A DNA stretch of 26,394 nucleotides from DQWO01 sp964478545 (GCA_964478545.1 CAYZIS010000032.1:1-26394); one strand, 5' to 3'. Positions 1 to 8,756 are shown, counted from the stretch's first letter. The notes: generated from the sequence alone by a model not told the origin. Program-made: numbers and translations.

Positions 1-13
1 GTCCGGAAGCAAG

Positions 14-1699
14 ATGTCATCCTCCACTGATTTATTTTGGCAGCAGGCAAAGGCTGCTTTAAGCGGCTTGCCCGATGGGGGACTCAATATTGCCCATGAG
101 GCCGTCGACCGGCATGCCGTTGGTAGCCACCGCCATCAGGTAGCAATCCGGTGCATTGACTCGACCGATACCCCTCGTGATTTTACCTACCTTGATTTAT
201 GTAAACTGACCAATCAATTTGCAAATGTACTACAGCAGCTGCAGGTGGTTACCGGTGATTGTGTCTTCACCTTGCTGGGACGCGTTCCCGAGTTGTATAT
301 TACTGCGCTTGGCACCTTGAAGAGCGGCTGTGTTTTTTGTCCTTTATTCTCGGTGTTCGGCCCTGAGCCAATTCGCACCCGGTTGTTTTCTGGTAACGCC
401 AAGGTGCTGGTGACATCGAGACGGCTGTATGAAAATAAAGTTGAGCCATTGCGTAAGTCACTCCCTGGCCTGAAACATATTCTCATTGTGGATCAGGATG
501 TCCCCCCTTCCAGTGATAATTTTTGGCAGCTGATCAACAGGGCAAGCGGCCGGTTTACTATCTCCCCCACCAAACCCCAAACCCCGGCGTTGTTGCATTT
601 CACCAGTGGCACCACGGGAAAACCCAAAGGTGCTTTGCACGTCCATAACGCCGTGGTGGCGCATTATGCCAGTGCTCGGTATGCACTCGACCTCCGTCCA
701 GGTGACATATTCTGGTGCACAGCCGACCCTGGTTGGGTGACCGGAACCTCATATGGAATCATTGCCCCACTTGTCATCGGTGCAACTCTACTTGTTGACG
801 AACAAGAGTTCGACCCGGGGCGTTGGTGTCAGCTCCTGCAAAGCTACCAGGTAAACGTCTGGTATACCACCCCAACCGCAATCCGCATGATGATGCGTCT
901 CGGGATCGATTTGATTCGTTGTTATGATTTTTCAAGCCTGCGCTTTGCTGCCAGTGTCGGTGAGCCACTCAACGCGGAGCTGGTTTTATGGGGGAAAGAG
1001 GCTTTTGGGATACCGTTACATGACAGCTGGTGGCAGACTGAAACCGGAGCTATCATGATTGCTAATCACTCGAAAATAGAAATTAAACCTGGTTCAATGG
1101 GGAAACCATTACCAGGGGTTGAGAGCGCTGTTATCAACCATATTTCTGAGCATGAATTGGAGATAATTGATGCTCCTGACCAAGTCGGTGAATTGGCTTT
1201 GCGCGTGGGCTGGCCATCGATGTTTGTTGGCTATCTTAATGATGAAGATCGGTACCGCCTTTGTTTTATCAACGACTGGTATCTGAGCGGGGATATCGTC
1301 CGGCGGGATGTTGATGGATACTTTTGGTTCGTTGGCAGGGTGGACGATGCTATAAAGTCATCAGGCCATCTGATTGGCCCTTATGAGGTTGAGCGCGTAC
1401 TTCTTGCCCATCCTGCGGTAGCAGATGCGGGGGTGATTGGGCTACCGGATCCCGTTATTAACGAGACTGTCAAAGCCTATGTCGTATTGAAAGCGGGTTA
1501 TATCGCCAGTGACGATCTGAAGCATGAGCTGCGCGCCCAGGCGCGTAAAGCACTTGGCCCGTCTGTGGCTCCCCGTGAAATTGAGTTTTGTGCTAAGCTG
1601 CCCAAGACACGTTCCGGCAAGGTCATGAGAAGACTGTTGAAAACAAGGGCGTTGGGGTTGCCGGAAGGTGACTTGTCGACGCTCGATTCTAATTTGTAA
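14..1699 (+). CDS. acsA: AMP-forming acetate-CoA ligase (AcsA type)
   Basis: Adenylate-forming enzyme that activates acetate (or a similar short acid) with ATP to the acyl-AMP and then to acyl-CoA in the cytoplasm. It is 561 residues, the length of AcsA-type ligases (about 570) and shorter than classical Acs (about 650). Visible motifs are the phosphate loop TSGTTGKPKG (197-206), WWQTETG (339-345), whose tryptophan restricts known acetyl-CoA synthetases to very short acyl groups, the hinge region SGDIVRRD (425-432) with GRVDDAIKSSG after it, and the C-terminal TRSGKVMRR with catalytic Lys536. GGAAG a few bases upstream supports the start, but the frame stays open to base 2, so an earlier start outside the window cannot be excluded. 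The next gene, an acyl carrier protein, begins 9 nt after the stop, suggesting co-transcription. Substrate is inferred from motifs only. Confidence 0.88.
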   Translation: MSSSTDLFWQQAKAALSGLPDGGLNIAHEAVDRHAVGSHRHQVAIRCIDSTDTPRDFTYLDLCKLTNQFANVLQQLQVVTGDCVFTLLGRVPELYITALGTLKSGCVFCPLFSVFGPEPIRTRLFSGNAKVLVTSRRLYENKVEPLRKSLPGLKHILIVDQDVPPSSDNFWQLINRASGRFTISPTKPQTPALLHFTSGTTGKPKGALHVHNAVVAHYASARYALDLRPGDIFWCTADPGWVTGTSYGIIAPLVIGATLLVDEQEFDPGRWCQLLQSYQVNVWYTTPTAIRMMMRLGIDLIRCYDFSSLRFAASVGEPLNAELVLWGKEAFGIPLHDSWWQTETGAIMIANHSKIEIKPGSMGKPLPGVESAVINHISEHELEIIDAPDQVGELALRVGWPSMFVGYLNDEDRYRLCFINDWYLSGDIVRRDVDGYFWFVGRVDDAIKSSGHLIGPYEVERVLLAHPAVADAGVIGLPDPVINETVKAYVVLKAGYIASDDLKHELRAQARKALGPSVAPREIEFCAKLPKTRSGKVMRRLLKTRALGLPEGDLSTLDSNL

Positions 1700-1708
1700 G
1701 AGGATATT

Positions 1709-1957
1709 ATGAACCAGGATCAGATCAAGAAAGAAGTCATTGCCGCATTGGTAGAGGTTGCACCGGAGATAGACGCAAGTAGCTTGGATCCCGAGAAAAA
1801 TTTCCGCGACCAATATCCGCTGGATTCGATCGACTTTCTCCACTTCGTTATGGATGTCGAGAAGAGGTTGGATGCCAAGATCCCAGAAACGGACTACCCT
1901 AAATTGTCATCGTTAAACGGAGCCATAAGGTACTTAAGTATATTTTTCGATGACTGA
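1709..1957 (+). CDS. Stand-alone acyl carrier protein
   Basis: An 82-residue acidic helical protein with the phosphopantetheine attachment motif LDSID. Ser40 is the expected 4'-phosphopantetheine acceptor. The following helix, beginning FLHFVMDVEKRL, is typical of carrier proteins. The gene starts 9 nt after the acetate-CoA ligase, preceded by AAGAGGATATT, a reasonable ribosome-binding site. It is not next to fab genes, so it is probably not the housekeeping AcpP. The pairing with an adenylating enzyme suggests a dedicated acyl carrier, possibly loaded by the upstream ligase, but that is inference. Family assignment is solid. Its pathway is unknown. Confidence 0.85.
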   Translation: MNQDQIKKEVIAALVEVAPEIDASSLDPEKNFRDQYPLDSIDFLHFVMDVEKRLDAKIPETDYPKLSSLNGAIRYLSIFFDD

Positions 1958-2035
1958 AAATTCTTGGCCTCGTAAAAACTATGAAACCGAGGTGCTTGCA
2001 GTTTTAACCCTGTTAATATCAAGGAGGATGGAACA

Positions 2036-4447
2036 ATGGCAAAATGGCAATATATCCGTTTTTTCGAAGAAATATGTATTGATGATATTCCCCTGGTCGG
2101 AGGGAAAAATGCCTCACTGGGAGAGATGTATCGGGAGCTTACCCCAAAGGGCGTTAAAGTTCCCCATGGATTTGCTATTACCGCTGATGCCTATTGGTAT
2201 GTCTTGAAAACTGCCGGGGTCGAGCAGCAATTGCGCGAGGCCTTGGCCGGCCTTGACCCCAGTGATATGAATGACCTGAGCAAAAGGGGAGCGGCGGCTC
2301 GACGGATCATTTATGAAGCCGGAATCCCCGCCGATTTGGAAGCTGAAATTGTTGCAGCCTATGCTGATCTGCAAAAAGAATATGGTCCTGAGCTCAGCCT
2401 GGCGGTTCGCAGTTCGGCGACGGCTGAAGACCTCCCCGATGCCAGTTTTGCCGGCCAGCAGGACACCTATCTTAATATCAGTGGCAACGGATCGCTCATT
2501 GATGCCTGCCGCCGCTGTTTTGCCAGTCTTTTTACCGATCGTTCCATCCATTACCGGATTGATAAAAATTTTGATCATTTCAAGGTTGCTTTATCGATCG
2601 GCGTGATGAAAATGGTCCGTTCCGATCTTTCCGCTAGCGGGGTTATGTTCTCCCTGGATACCGAAACCGGTTTTCGGGATGTCGTCTTTATTACCGGGTC
2701 TTATGGTCTGGGGGAAAACGTGGTTCAAGGCAGTGTTGATCCGGATGAATTCTATGTCTTCAAGCCGACTTTTTCCAAAGGGTTTAAGAAGGTTTTAAAA
2801 CGTACCCTTGGGCCCAAGAAAATTAAAATGATCTATGCCGGTGGTGGAACCAGAGAGGCCACCCGTAATGTCCCGACCCCAAAAGCGGACCGGGAAAATT
2901 TCTGCATCAGTGATGAAGAAGTCATGACCCTGGCAGGCTATGCTATTGACGTGGAACAGCACTACAGTAAAAGAGCCGGGTATGACAAGCCTATGGATAT
3001 GGAATGGGCCAAAGATGGCCTTGATGGTCAGATATATATGGTCCAGGCCCGGCCGGAAACCGTGGTCTCCCAGCGCCAAGGAACTTCCCTGGAAGAATAT
3101 GAAATGAAGGAGCAGGGTCGGGTGTTGGCTACCGGTCGTTCAGTCGGGACAAAAATCGGTGCCGGTAAAGCCCATGTTATTAAAGATGTGGCAAATATTG
3201 CGGAATTCAAGCCGGGAGAAGTGTTGGTGGCCGATACCACCACTCCAGACTGGGAGCCGGTCATGAAGACCGCGGCTGCTATTGTGACCAACCGTGGTGG
3301 CCGTACTTGCCATGCAGCTATCATTTCCCGGGAGCTGGGAATTCCGGCCGTGGTCGGTGCTGATAATGCCACCACCGCCATTTCTCCGGGAGAAGATGTT
3401 ACCGTATCCTGCGCCGAGGGCGATGTTGGTAAAGTATACCAGGGTACGTTACCTTTTGTGGTCAACAAAATCGACCTTGCCGAGATAGAAAGACCGGCAA
3501 CGAAGATCATGATCAACCTCGGCAATCCTGAATTGGCTTTCAAATTGAGTTTTCTCCCCCAGGACGGCATCGGACTTGCCCGGATGGAATTTATCATTAA
3601 CGAATATATCAAGGCTCATCCCATGGCCCTGCTCCATCCTGAAAAAGTCGAGGATGAGGAAGAACGGCGGCAACTGCGGCAACTGGCTCGTGGCTATGAG
3701 CATCCGGAAGATTTTTTTATCGAGCGCCTGGCGGAGGGAGTAGCAACCATCGCCGCGGCTGTGTACCCCAAACCGGCGGTCGTCCGCATGTCTGATTTTA
3801 AATCCAACGAATACGCCAGCTTGCTGGGCGGCAAATGGTTCGAACCTACCGAGAGCAACCCCATGATCGGCTTCCGCGGAGCCTCACGCTACACTCATCC
3901 GGCCTATGAGGAAGGGTTTGCCCTTGAATGCGCGGCCATGAAACGGGTTCGTGATGAGATGGGGTTGACCAACGTTAAACTGATGATCCCTTTTTGCCGT
4001 CGGGTGCAGGAAGGCGAACGGGTAGTTAAGCGGATGGCAGAACTGGGTTTGCAGCGCGGCCAGAACGGTCTCGAAATATATGTTATGTGTGAAATACCCA
4101 ATAATGTTGTCCAGATTGATGCCTTTTCCCGGGTCTTTGATGGTTTTTCCATCGGTTCAAATGATCTTACCCAACTGGTGCTCGGTGTTGACCGGGATTC
4201 AGAAATTGTTGCCTTTGACTATGACGAACGTGACCTGGGAGTACTTGAAATGATTAAACTGGCGGTGGAAGGCTGCAGGAGAAATCAACGTCATTCAGGT
4301 ATTTGTGGACAGGCACCGTCGGATTATCCGGAAGTGGCGGAATATCTTGTCGGTCTGGGGATAGATTCCATCAGCCTGAATCCCGATACCGTGGTTAGGA
4401 CTACACTGCATGTGCTGGAAGTGGAAAAAAAGCTTAAGGCTTCGTAA
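2036..4447 (+). CDS. ppsA: Phosphoenolpyruvate synthase
   Basis: Converts pyruvate, ATP and water to PEP, AMP and phosphate, the entry step of gluconeogenesis from C2/C3 carbon. The 803 residues match the family length. The N-terminal ATP-grasp domain includes GGKNASLGEM and the SSATAEDLPDASFAGQQ loop. The phosphohistidine swivel domain has GGRTCHAAIISRELGIPAVVG with His426 as phospho-carrier, and the C-terminal PEP/pyruvate barrel carries SNDLTQL and GICGQAPSD with Cys757. The start is fixed by AGGAGG at 2022-2027, nine bases before the ATG. It follows the ligase and carrier protein by 78 nt. Together acetate activation (to acetyl-CoA, then pyruvate by a synthase elsewhere) and PpsA fit growth on acetate or pyruvate. 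No frameshift or missing key residue is seen. Confidence 0.96.
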   Translation: MAKWQYIRFFEEICIDDIPLVGGKNASLGEMYRELTPKGVKVPHGFAITADAYWYVLKTAGVEQQLREALAGLDPSDMNDLSKRGAAARRIIYEAGIPADLEAEIVAAYADLQKEYGPELSLAVRSSATAEDLPDASFAGQQDTYLNISGNGSLIDACRRCFASLFTDRSIHYRIDKNFDHFKVALSIGVMKMVRSDLSASGVMFSLDTETGFRDVVFITGSYGLGENVVQGSVDPDEFYVFKPTFSKGFKKVLKRTLGPKKIKMIYAGGGTREATRNVPTPKADRENFCISDEEVMTLAGYAIDVEQHYSKRAGYDKPMDMEWAKDGLDGQIYMVQARPETVVSQRQGTSLEEYEMKEQGRVLATGRSVGTKIGAGKAHVIKDVANIAEFKPGEVLVADTTTPDWEPVMKTAAAIVTNRGGRTCHAAIISRELGIPAVVGADNATTAISPGEDVTVSCAEGDVGKVYQGTLPFVVNKIDLAEIERPATKIMINLGNPELAFKLSFLPQDGIGLARMEFIINEYIKAHPMALLHPEKVEDEEERRQLRQLARGYEHPEDFFIERLAEGVATIAAAVYPKPAVVRMSDFKSNEYASLLGGKWFEPTESNPMIGFRGASRYTHPAYEEGFALECAAMKRVRDEMGLTNVKLMIPFCRRVQEGERVVKRMAELGLQRGQNGLEIYVMCEIPNNVVQIDAFSRVFDGFSIGSNDLTQLVLGVDRDSEIVAFDYDERDLGVLEMIKLAVEGCRRNQRHSGICGQAPSDYPEVAEYLVGLGIDSISLNPDTVVRTTLHVLEVEKKLKAS

Positions 4448-4465
4448 GCGTATCATCTTCTTTGT

Positions 4466-4494
4466 TATGCTGCAACCTTCGTCATTGCAGCATA
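4466..4494 (+). terminator. Stem-loop after ppsA (possible terminator)
   Basis: A perfect 10-bp inverted repeat, TATGCTGCAA / TTGCAGCATA, with a 9-nt loop starts 19 nt after the ppsA stop. No T-tract follows, so it is not a canonical intrinsic terminator. It may be an mRNA 3'-end stabilising or Rho-associated structure. Confidence 0.4.
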
Positions 4495-4567
4495 CGGTAA
4501 AGTACGCCTTATGACTCAGTTTTTGCCTGCCGCGAATATGAAGTTCTTACTGTGCCATAAGTTTTGT

Positions 4568-4589
4568 GAGTTTTTATGAAATCATCAAA
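4568..4589 (+). repeat. Dispersed GAGTTTTTAYGAARYCAYCAA motif, copy A (glgP leader)
   Basis: GAGTTTTTATGAAATCATCA followed by AA. It lies 51 nt upstream of the glgP start codon, in the sense orientation. It matches copies at 8701 and 12678 with only transition-type differences in the first 20 positions. All copies lie in or next to intergenic DNA. Function is unknown: it could be a protein- or RNA-level regulatory site, or a genome-wide short repeat. Confidence 0.6.
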
Positions 4590-4640
4590 GTTGCGTGCTG
4601 AACCAATTGCCAAAAAAAGTAAAAACAGGGGAAATCAATA

Positions 4641-7169
4641 ATGTATTCTAATAGATACTTGCTGCGCGCGTTGCATGAGCCACTATCCGGCCTGGCCACC
4701 CTGGCAGTAGACATGCGCTGGAGCTGGAATCATGCCTCGGATGCCCTCTGGCGAAAAATTGATCCGGAGTTGTGGGAGTCTACCGGCAACCCGTGGTTTA
4801 TTCTCGAAAGTGTCAGTCAGACCCATCTTGAAAGTTTAGCCGCTGACGAAGAATTTCTCAGTGAATTGCATCACCAGCTTGCCCAGCGCCAGGCCGCTCT
4901 CAGCCAGTCAAGCTGGTTTACGGAAAATTTCGGCAAAGATGATTTGTCCGGCGTTGCCTATTTCAGCCTTGAGTTCGGGCTTAACGAAGCCTTACCGCTT
5001 TATTCCGGTGGATTGGGAATCCTTGCAGGAGATTTTCTGAAAACGGCCAGCGATCTTGGTGTTCCGGTCTATGGTATCGGCCTTTTGTATCAGCAGGGAT
5101 ATTTCCGCCAGGCTTTTGATCGGAACGGCAATCAGCTTGAATTTTATCCTTATAATGACCCGGCAATATTACCCATTACCCCTCTGCGTGACGCGGTCGG
5201 CAACTGGATTAGAATTGTGGTTGAACTGCCGGGCCGGAAGTTGAATCTCCGGGTCTGGGAAGCCAAAGTCGGCCGGGTTTATCTGTATCTGCTTGACAGC
5301 AATGATCCCCTTAATTTACCCCAGGATCGCGGCATAACCGAAAAGCTCTACGGCGGTGGCCGGGAAGTCAGGCTACAGCAGGAAATCGCCCTTGGCATCG
5401 GCGGTTGGCGGTTGCTGGCTGCCAAAGGCATTGACTGTGATATCTGCCATCTTAATGAAGGACATGCCGCTTTTGCCGTTCTTGAACGGGCCCGCTCATT
5501 CATGGAAAAAACCGGGGTTAGCTTTGATATTGCCTGGCGCTGCACCCGTAGGGGTAATATTTTTACTACCCATACTCCCGTTGATGCCGCCTTTGATCGC
5601 TATCCGATTCAAATGATTAAACAATATACCCATGACTATGTTGAGGCTTTAGGCGTTCCCGATGAATACCTGTTTGGTCTTGGACGGGCCCGACCGCAGG
5701 ACCACGAGGAACCTTTCAATATGGCCTACCTGGCGCTCCGCGGCAGTGGGGTGGTGAATGGTGTCAGCCAACTGCATGGAGAGGTCAGTCGCGAGATTTT
5801 TCAACCCCTTTTCCCCCGCTGGCCACAAAGTGAAGTACCGGTAACCCATGTGAGCAATGGCGTCCATATGCCATCCTGGGATTCGGCCATCTCTGATGTC
5901 CTGTGGACAAAAAGTTGCGGCAAAAAACGCTGGCTCGGCAATCAGGAAACTATGGAAGAAGAGGTCAATAAAATAGACGATAAAACGCTCTGGATATGCA
6001 GGTCGGCAGGCCGACTCACATTAATTGAAAATGTCAGAAAACGATTGGCGCAGCAGCAGGCAATCCTGGGAATCAGGAAAAAACGTCGGAAAGAAAGTGC
6101 CGTTATCCTTGATCCAAATGCCCTGACCATCGGTTTTGCCCGGAGGTTTACGGCCTATAAACGTCCAAATTTGCTGCTCCGTGACCCGGAACGGCTAACC
6201 GGAATTCTCACCAATCTGGAGCGTCCGGTTCAGCTGATTATTGCCGGCAAAGCCCATCCCGATGACCTGGAAGGAAAACAATTGGTGAAAGACTGGGTAA
6301 AATACGCTGAACGTGATGAGGTTGAAAAGTTTATTGTTTTTATTCAGGACTACGATATGGACATTGCCGCCAAATTGGTGCAGGGGGTGGATTTATGGAT
6401 TAATACCCCCAGACGACCATGGGAAGCAAGCGGTACCAGCGGCATGAAAATATTGATTAATGGAGGACTTAATCTCTCAGAGCTTGATGGCTGGTGGGCG
6501 GAGGCATATTCCCCTGAAGTCGGCTGGGCTCTTGGAGATCAAAAAGAGCATGGCATTGATCCGTCTTGGGACGCCGCTGAAGCAGCGGAGCTTTACCAAT
6601 TACTTGAAGATGAGGTCATCCCCGCCTTTTACGAAAGGGATGAAAATGGGATACCCACCTCCTGGGTAGCCAAGATGCGGGCCAGCATGGCACAACTGAC
6701 GCCCCGGTTTTCCACCAACCGAATGCTGCGACAATATACCCGGGAGATCTATCTCCCCAGTGTCCGGGCTTTTCGGCAGCGGAGCAAAGATAATGGTCGA
6801 TTGGGCGGTGAACTGGAAAAGTGGCAAAAGAAAATTGACGATCACTGGCAATATATACATTTTGGCAAAAAAGTGGTCAGTAAAACAGATGATTCCGGGT
6901 ATAACTTTCAGCTACCGGTATACCTGGATGATCTCAGCCCGGAAGCGATCAGAGTAGAGCTGTATGCTGAACCTCTTGAAGCCGGAAAAGGACCGGAACG
7001 AATAACCTTGGAACAAAGTAAACAGCTTTCCGGAACCGTTAATGGCTATCTCTATGTGGCGACCATTACGCCCCGAAGGTCTGCGGATGACTACACACCT
7101 CGAATCATTCCCTACCATCAGGATGCGGTAATACCTCTAGAGGATAACCATATTCTTTGGTACGCCTGA
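4641..7169 (+). CDS. glgP: Alpha-glucan (glycogen) phosphorylase
   Basis: PLP-dependent phosphorylase that releases glucose-1-phosphate from glycogen or maltodextrin. It is 842 residues. The N-terminal about 100 residues (LATLAVDMRWSWNHASDALW) resemble the DUF3417 domain of the archaeal/thermophile-type alpha-glucan phosphorylases, followed by a GT35 core. VAYFSLEFGLNEALPLYSGG is the N-terminal core signature, and RRPWEASGTSGMK places the PLP Schiff-base lysine at Lys603, followed by LINGGLNLSELDGWWAEAY. A purine-rich AGGGGAAA precedes the ATG. It is followed 42 nt later by a small glycogen-binding-domain protein and then by phosphoglucomutase, which would convert the product to glucose-6-phosphate. 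This neighbourhood supports glycogen mobilisation. Maltodextrin rather than glycogen as the true substrate cannot be excluded. Confidence 0.93.
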   Translation: MYSNRYLLRALHEPLSGLATLAVDMRWSWNHASDALWRKIDPELWESTGNPWFILESVSQTHLESLAADEEFLSELHHQLAQRQAALSQSSWFTENFGKDDLSGVAYFSLEFGLNEALPLYSGGLGILAGDFLKTASDLGVPVYGIGLLYQQGYFRQAFDRNGNQLEFYPYNDPAILPITPLRDAVGNWIRIVVELPGRKLNLRVWEAKVGRVYLYLLDSNDPLNLPQDRGITEKLYGGGREVRLQQEIALGIGGWRLLAAKGIDCDICHLNEGHAAFAVLERARSFMEKTGVSFDIAWRCTRRGNIFTTHTPVDAAFDRYPIQMIKQYTHDYVEALGVPDEYLFGLGRARPQDHEEPFNMAYLALRGSGVVNGVSQLHGEVSREIFQPLFPRWPQSEVPVTHVSNGVHMPSWDSAISDVLWTKSCGKKRWLGNQETMEEEVNKIDDKTLWICRSAGRLTLIENVRKRLAQQQAILGIRKKRRKESAVILDPNALTIGFARRFTAYKRPNLLLRDPERLTGILTNLERPVQLIIAGKAHPDDLEGKQLVKDWVKYAERDEVEKFIVFIQDYDMDIAAKLVQGVDLWINTPRRPWEASGTSGMKILINGGLNLSELDGWWAEAYSPEVGWALGDQKEHGIDPSWDAAEAAELYQLLEDEVIPAFYERDENGIPTSWVAKMRASMAQLTPRFSTNRMLRQYTREIYLPSVRAFRQRSKDNGRLGGELEKWQKKIDDHWQYIHFGKKVVSKTDDSGYNFQLPVYLDDLSPEAIRVELYAEPLEAGKGPERITLEQSKQLSGTVNGYLYVATITPRRSADDYTPRIIPYHQDAVIPLEDNHILWYA

Positions 7170-7211
7170 TCCCCCCGGCGGGTATTTTATCATTAACAAC
7201 AAAGAAAAGAG

Positions 7212-7514
7212 ATGAACATGATTAAAAAAAATTACACCAAAACAGCCAATCGATGTCGGGTAACCTTTCAATACTCAAATGAAGAGGATGTCGATCAAGT
7301 AGCTCTGGTGGGCGAGTTCAACGATTGGGATCTCAATGCCAATCCCATGAAAAAGCGTAAAAGTGGCAACTTCTCCACGACTATTATGCTGGAAGCCGGG
7401 TGTCATTATCGATTTCGTTATTATATTGGTGATGAACGTTGGGCCAATGAACCCGAAGCTGATCAACATATATTCAACTGCTATGGTAGTGAGGATTCCG
7501 TGGTAATTATCTGA
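7212..7514 (+). CDS. Free-standing glycogen-binding domain protein (isoamylase early-set / CBM48-like)
   Basis: A 100-residue protein that is almost entirely one carbohydrate-binding beta-sandwich. RCRVTFQYSNEEDVDQVALV leads into the family hallmark GEFNDWDLNANPMKKR, and ends with YRFRYYIGDERWANEPEADQ. This is the fold also found in AMPK-beta glycogen-binding domains and at the N-terminus of branching enzymes. No catalytic domain, signal peptide or membrane segment is present. The start is supported by AAAGAAAAGAG upstream. Located 42 nt after glgP, it probably shares its transcript and may tether the phosphorylase or another protein to glycogen granules. That role is inferred from domain and neighbourhood only. 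Confidence 0.85.
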   Translation: MNMIKKNYTKTANRCRVTFQYSNEEDVDQVALVGEFNDWDLNANPMKKRKSGNFSTTIMLEAGCHYRFRYYIGDERWANEPEADQHIFNCYGSEDSVVII

Positions 7515-7541
7515 TGTCGGGAAGAAGAATGTAATCGGAGT

Positions 7542-7588
7542 TGCACACGATGTGCAGCGAGAATGAGCGAGAGCCATGCCGGAACATC
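7542..7588 (-). repeat. Intergenic repeat: 32-nt dispersed sequence plus hairpin, copy 1
   Basis: Bases 7557-7588 are, on the minus strand, a 31/32 match to 22117-22148 (plus strand). The shared sequence begins GATGTTCCGGCATGGC and ends CGCTCATTCTCGC. Here it is directly followed (minus strand) by the hairpin TGCACA-TCG-TGTGCA (7542-7556). The copy at 22117 is also followed by a hairpin. The surrounding 256 bases between the CBM48 gene and the DUF1003 gene hold no convincing gene. Confidence 0.65.
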
Positions 7589-7770
7589 CTTTAACAAAAT
7601 TTTTTCAGCTGTTTTTTCATAACTCAGAAAGTTGAGTTTAAATAAGCAGATATAAGAAATGTTGGAAGAAATCAATTTACAACCCGCAGAAAAAAACACT
7701 CGATAAAGTCTGAACAATGATGCGCAAGATCTGGTAATCGAGTTTTTCATGGCCAAATTCGGAGGGAATA

Positions 7771-8478
7771 ATGACAGGACGTCAGAATCATGACCATGCC
7801 TGCCAAGTATGTCATCAGACCAAACCGATAAATCAACTCTTGCCGGCTAAAATGGTGAGGGGAGGGGTGTTGCAGTTAATTAAAGAGGATATTCCGGCAT
7901 GGGATAAAGACGGCAATATCTGTTTCAACTGTCTCAATCAATATCGCACCAAATATGTGCAACGGCTGATGGAAAAGGATCTTGGCGAATTGGATGAACT
8001 CGAAAAAGAGGTTGTCAAAAGTTTGCAGAAAAATGAGCTGCTTTCTGAGAACATTAATGAGACATATAAGCAAAGCCGCAGTGTTGGTGATCGCATCTCC
8101 GACAGGGTGGCTGAATTCGGCGGCAGCTGGAAGTTCATTATTTATGCTGGTGTATTCCTGGCTGTTTGGATTGGGATTAATTCTGTTTTTCTTTTATGGC
8201 ATCCTTTTGATCCTTATCCTTTTATTTTACTGAATTTAATCCTGTCATTGCTGGCCGCGATCCAGGCTCCCATCATCATGATGAGCCAGAACCGGCAGGA
8301 GGATCGTGACCAGATGCGTGCAGAAAACGATTACCAGATAAATCTGAAAGCGGAAATGGAAGTAAGGATTATCAATGAAAAGCTTGACCAGTTACTTCAC
8401 CAGGTAATGCGCCGTTTCATGGAAACCCAACAGATTCAGATGGATATGCTTAATGAGGTTCATGATAAATTGAAGTAA
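7771..8478 (+). CDS. DUF1003 inner-membrane protein with N-terminal CxxC pair
   Basis: A 235-residue protein. The N-terminal cytosolic part has two CxxC pairs (Cys11/Cys14 and Cys51/Cys54), probably a zinc-ribbon-like or redox motif. Two adjacent transmembrane helices follow (about 126-147, WKFIIYAGVFLAVWIGINSV, and about 156-175, FILLNLILSLLAAIQAPIIM). The following MMSQNRQEDRDQMRAENDY motif and predicted coiled-coil tail are the DUF1003 signature. Start chosen by GGAGGGAATA immediately before the ATG. The molecular role of DUF1003 is not established. The gene sits between glycogen genes with no overlap, so its link to carbohydrate metabolism is only positional. Confidence 0.85.
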   Translation: MTGRQNHDHACQVCHQTKPINQLLPAKMVRGGVLQLIKEDIPAWDKDGNICFNCLNQYRTKYVQRLMEKDLGELDELEKEVVKSLQKNELLSENINETYKQSRSVGDRISDRVAEFGGSWKFIIYAGVFLAVWIGINSVFLLWHPFDPYPFILLNLILSLLAAIQAPIIMMSQNRQEDRDQMRAENDYQINLKAEMEVRIINEKLDQLLHQVMRRFMETQQIQMDMLNEVHDKLK

Positions 8479-8555
8479 AATGTGCTTAAGCTTGCAGGCC
8501 TTCACTCCCACGGTTTCGCTAAACTTTTTTCATGGTGATGGAAGTTTTTTTTGAA

Positions 8556-8677
8556 GAGGACCCTATTTCTTGGACAGCCTGACCATGTGAAGAAAAGCTG
8601 AAAAGTGGTTACAGCACTATTAACAGCGATTAACGCGCCTCGAATGCCGGCTGTCGCTATATGATAACTGGGTCCTC
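8556..8677. repeat. 122-bp intergenic segment bounded by an 8-bp inverted repeat
   Basis: GAGGACCC at 8556-8563 is inverted as GGGTCCTC at 8670-8677. Just inside, GGACAGCC on the left (8572-8579) partly matches the inverted right side (CGACAGCC read on the minus strand). The segment has no ORF of note and resembles a decayed transposon end pair or MITE, but no target-site duplication could be defined. It occupies much of the 278-nt gap between the DUF1003 gene and pgm. Confidence 0.3.
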
Positions 8678-8700
8678 ATTGTTTCCTGGGGAAAACGACG

Positions 8701-8722
8701 GAGTTTTTACGAAGTCACCAAA
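8701..8722 (+). repeat. Dispersed GAGTTTTTAYGAARYCAYCAA motif, copy B (pgm leader)
   Basis: GAGTTTTTACGAAGTCACCA followed by AA, in the sense orientation and 34 nt upstream of the phosphoglucomutase start. It differs from copy A at three positions, all transitions. Confidence 0.6.
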
Positions 8723-8756
8723 TTTATTTGACCACGTCAGAGAAAGGTAAAATTTT

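Noticed and set aside
1950..2207. 85-codon plus-strand frame overlapping the ACP stop and ppsA start
   Set aside because: It starts in the ATGA of the ACP stop but mostly runs out of frame inside ppsA, which has a clear AGGAGG and a conserved N-terminus. No family resemblance.
3028..3612. 194-codon minus-strand frame within ppsA
   Set aside because: Shadow frame of a highly conserved gene. No ribosome-binding site or protein-like pattern.
7170..7211. C/G-rich CCCCCCGGCGGG after glgP as a terminator
   Set aside because: Only a very short stem is possible and the following TATTTTAT is not a true T-tract. The downstream CBM48 gene is probably on the same transcript.
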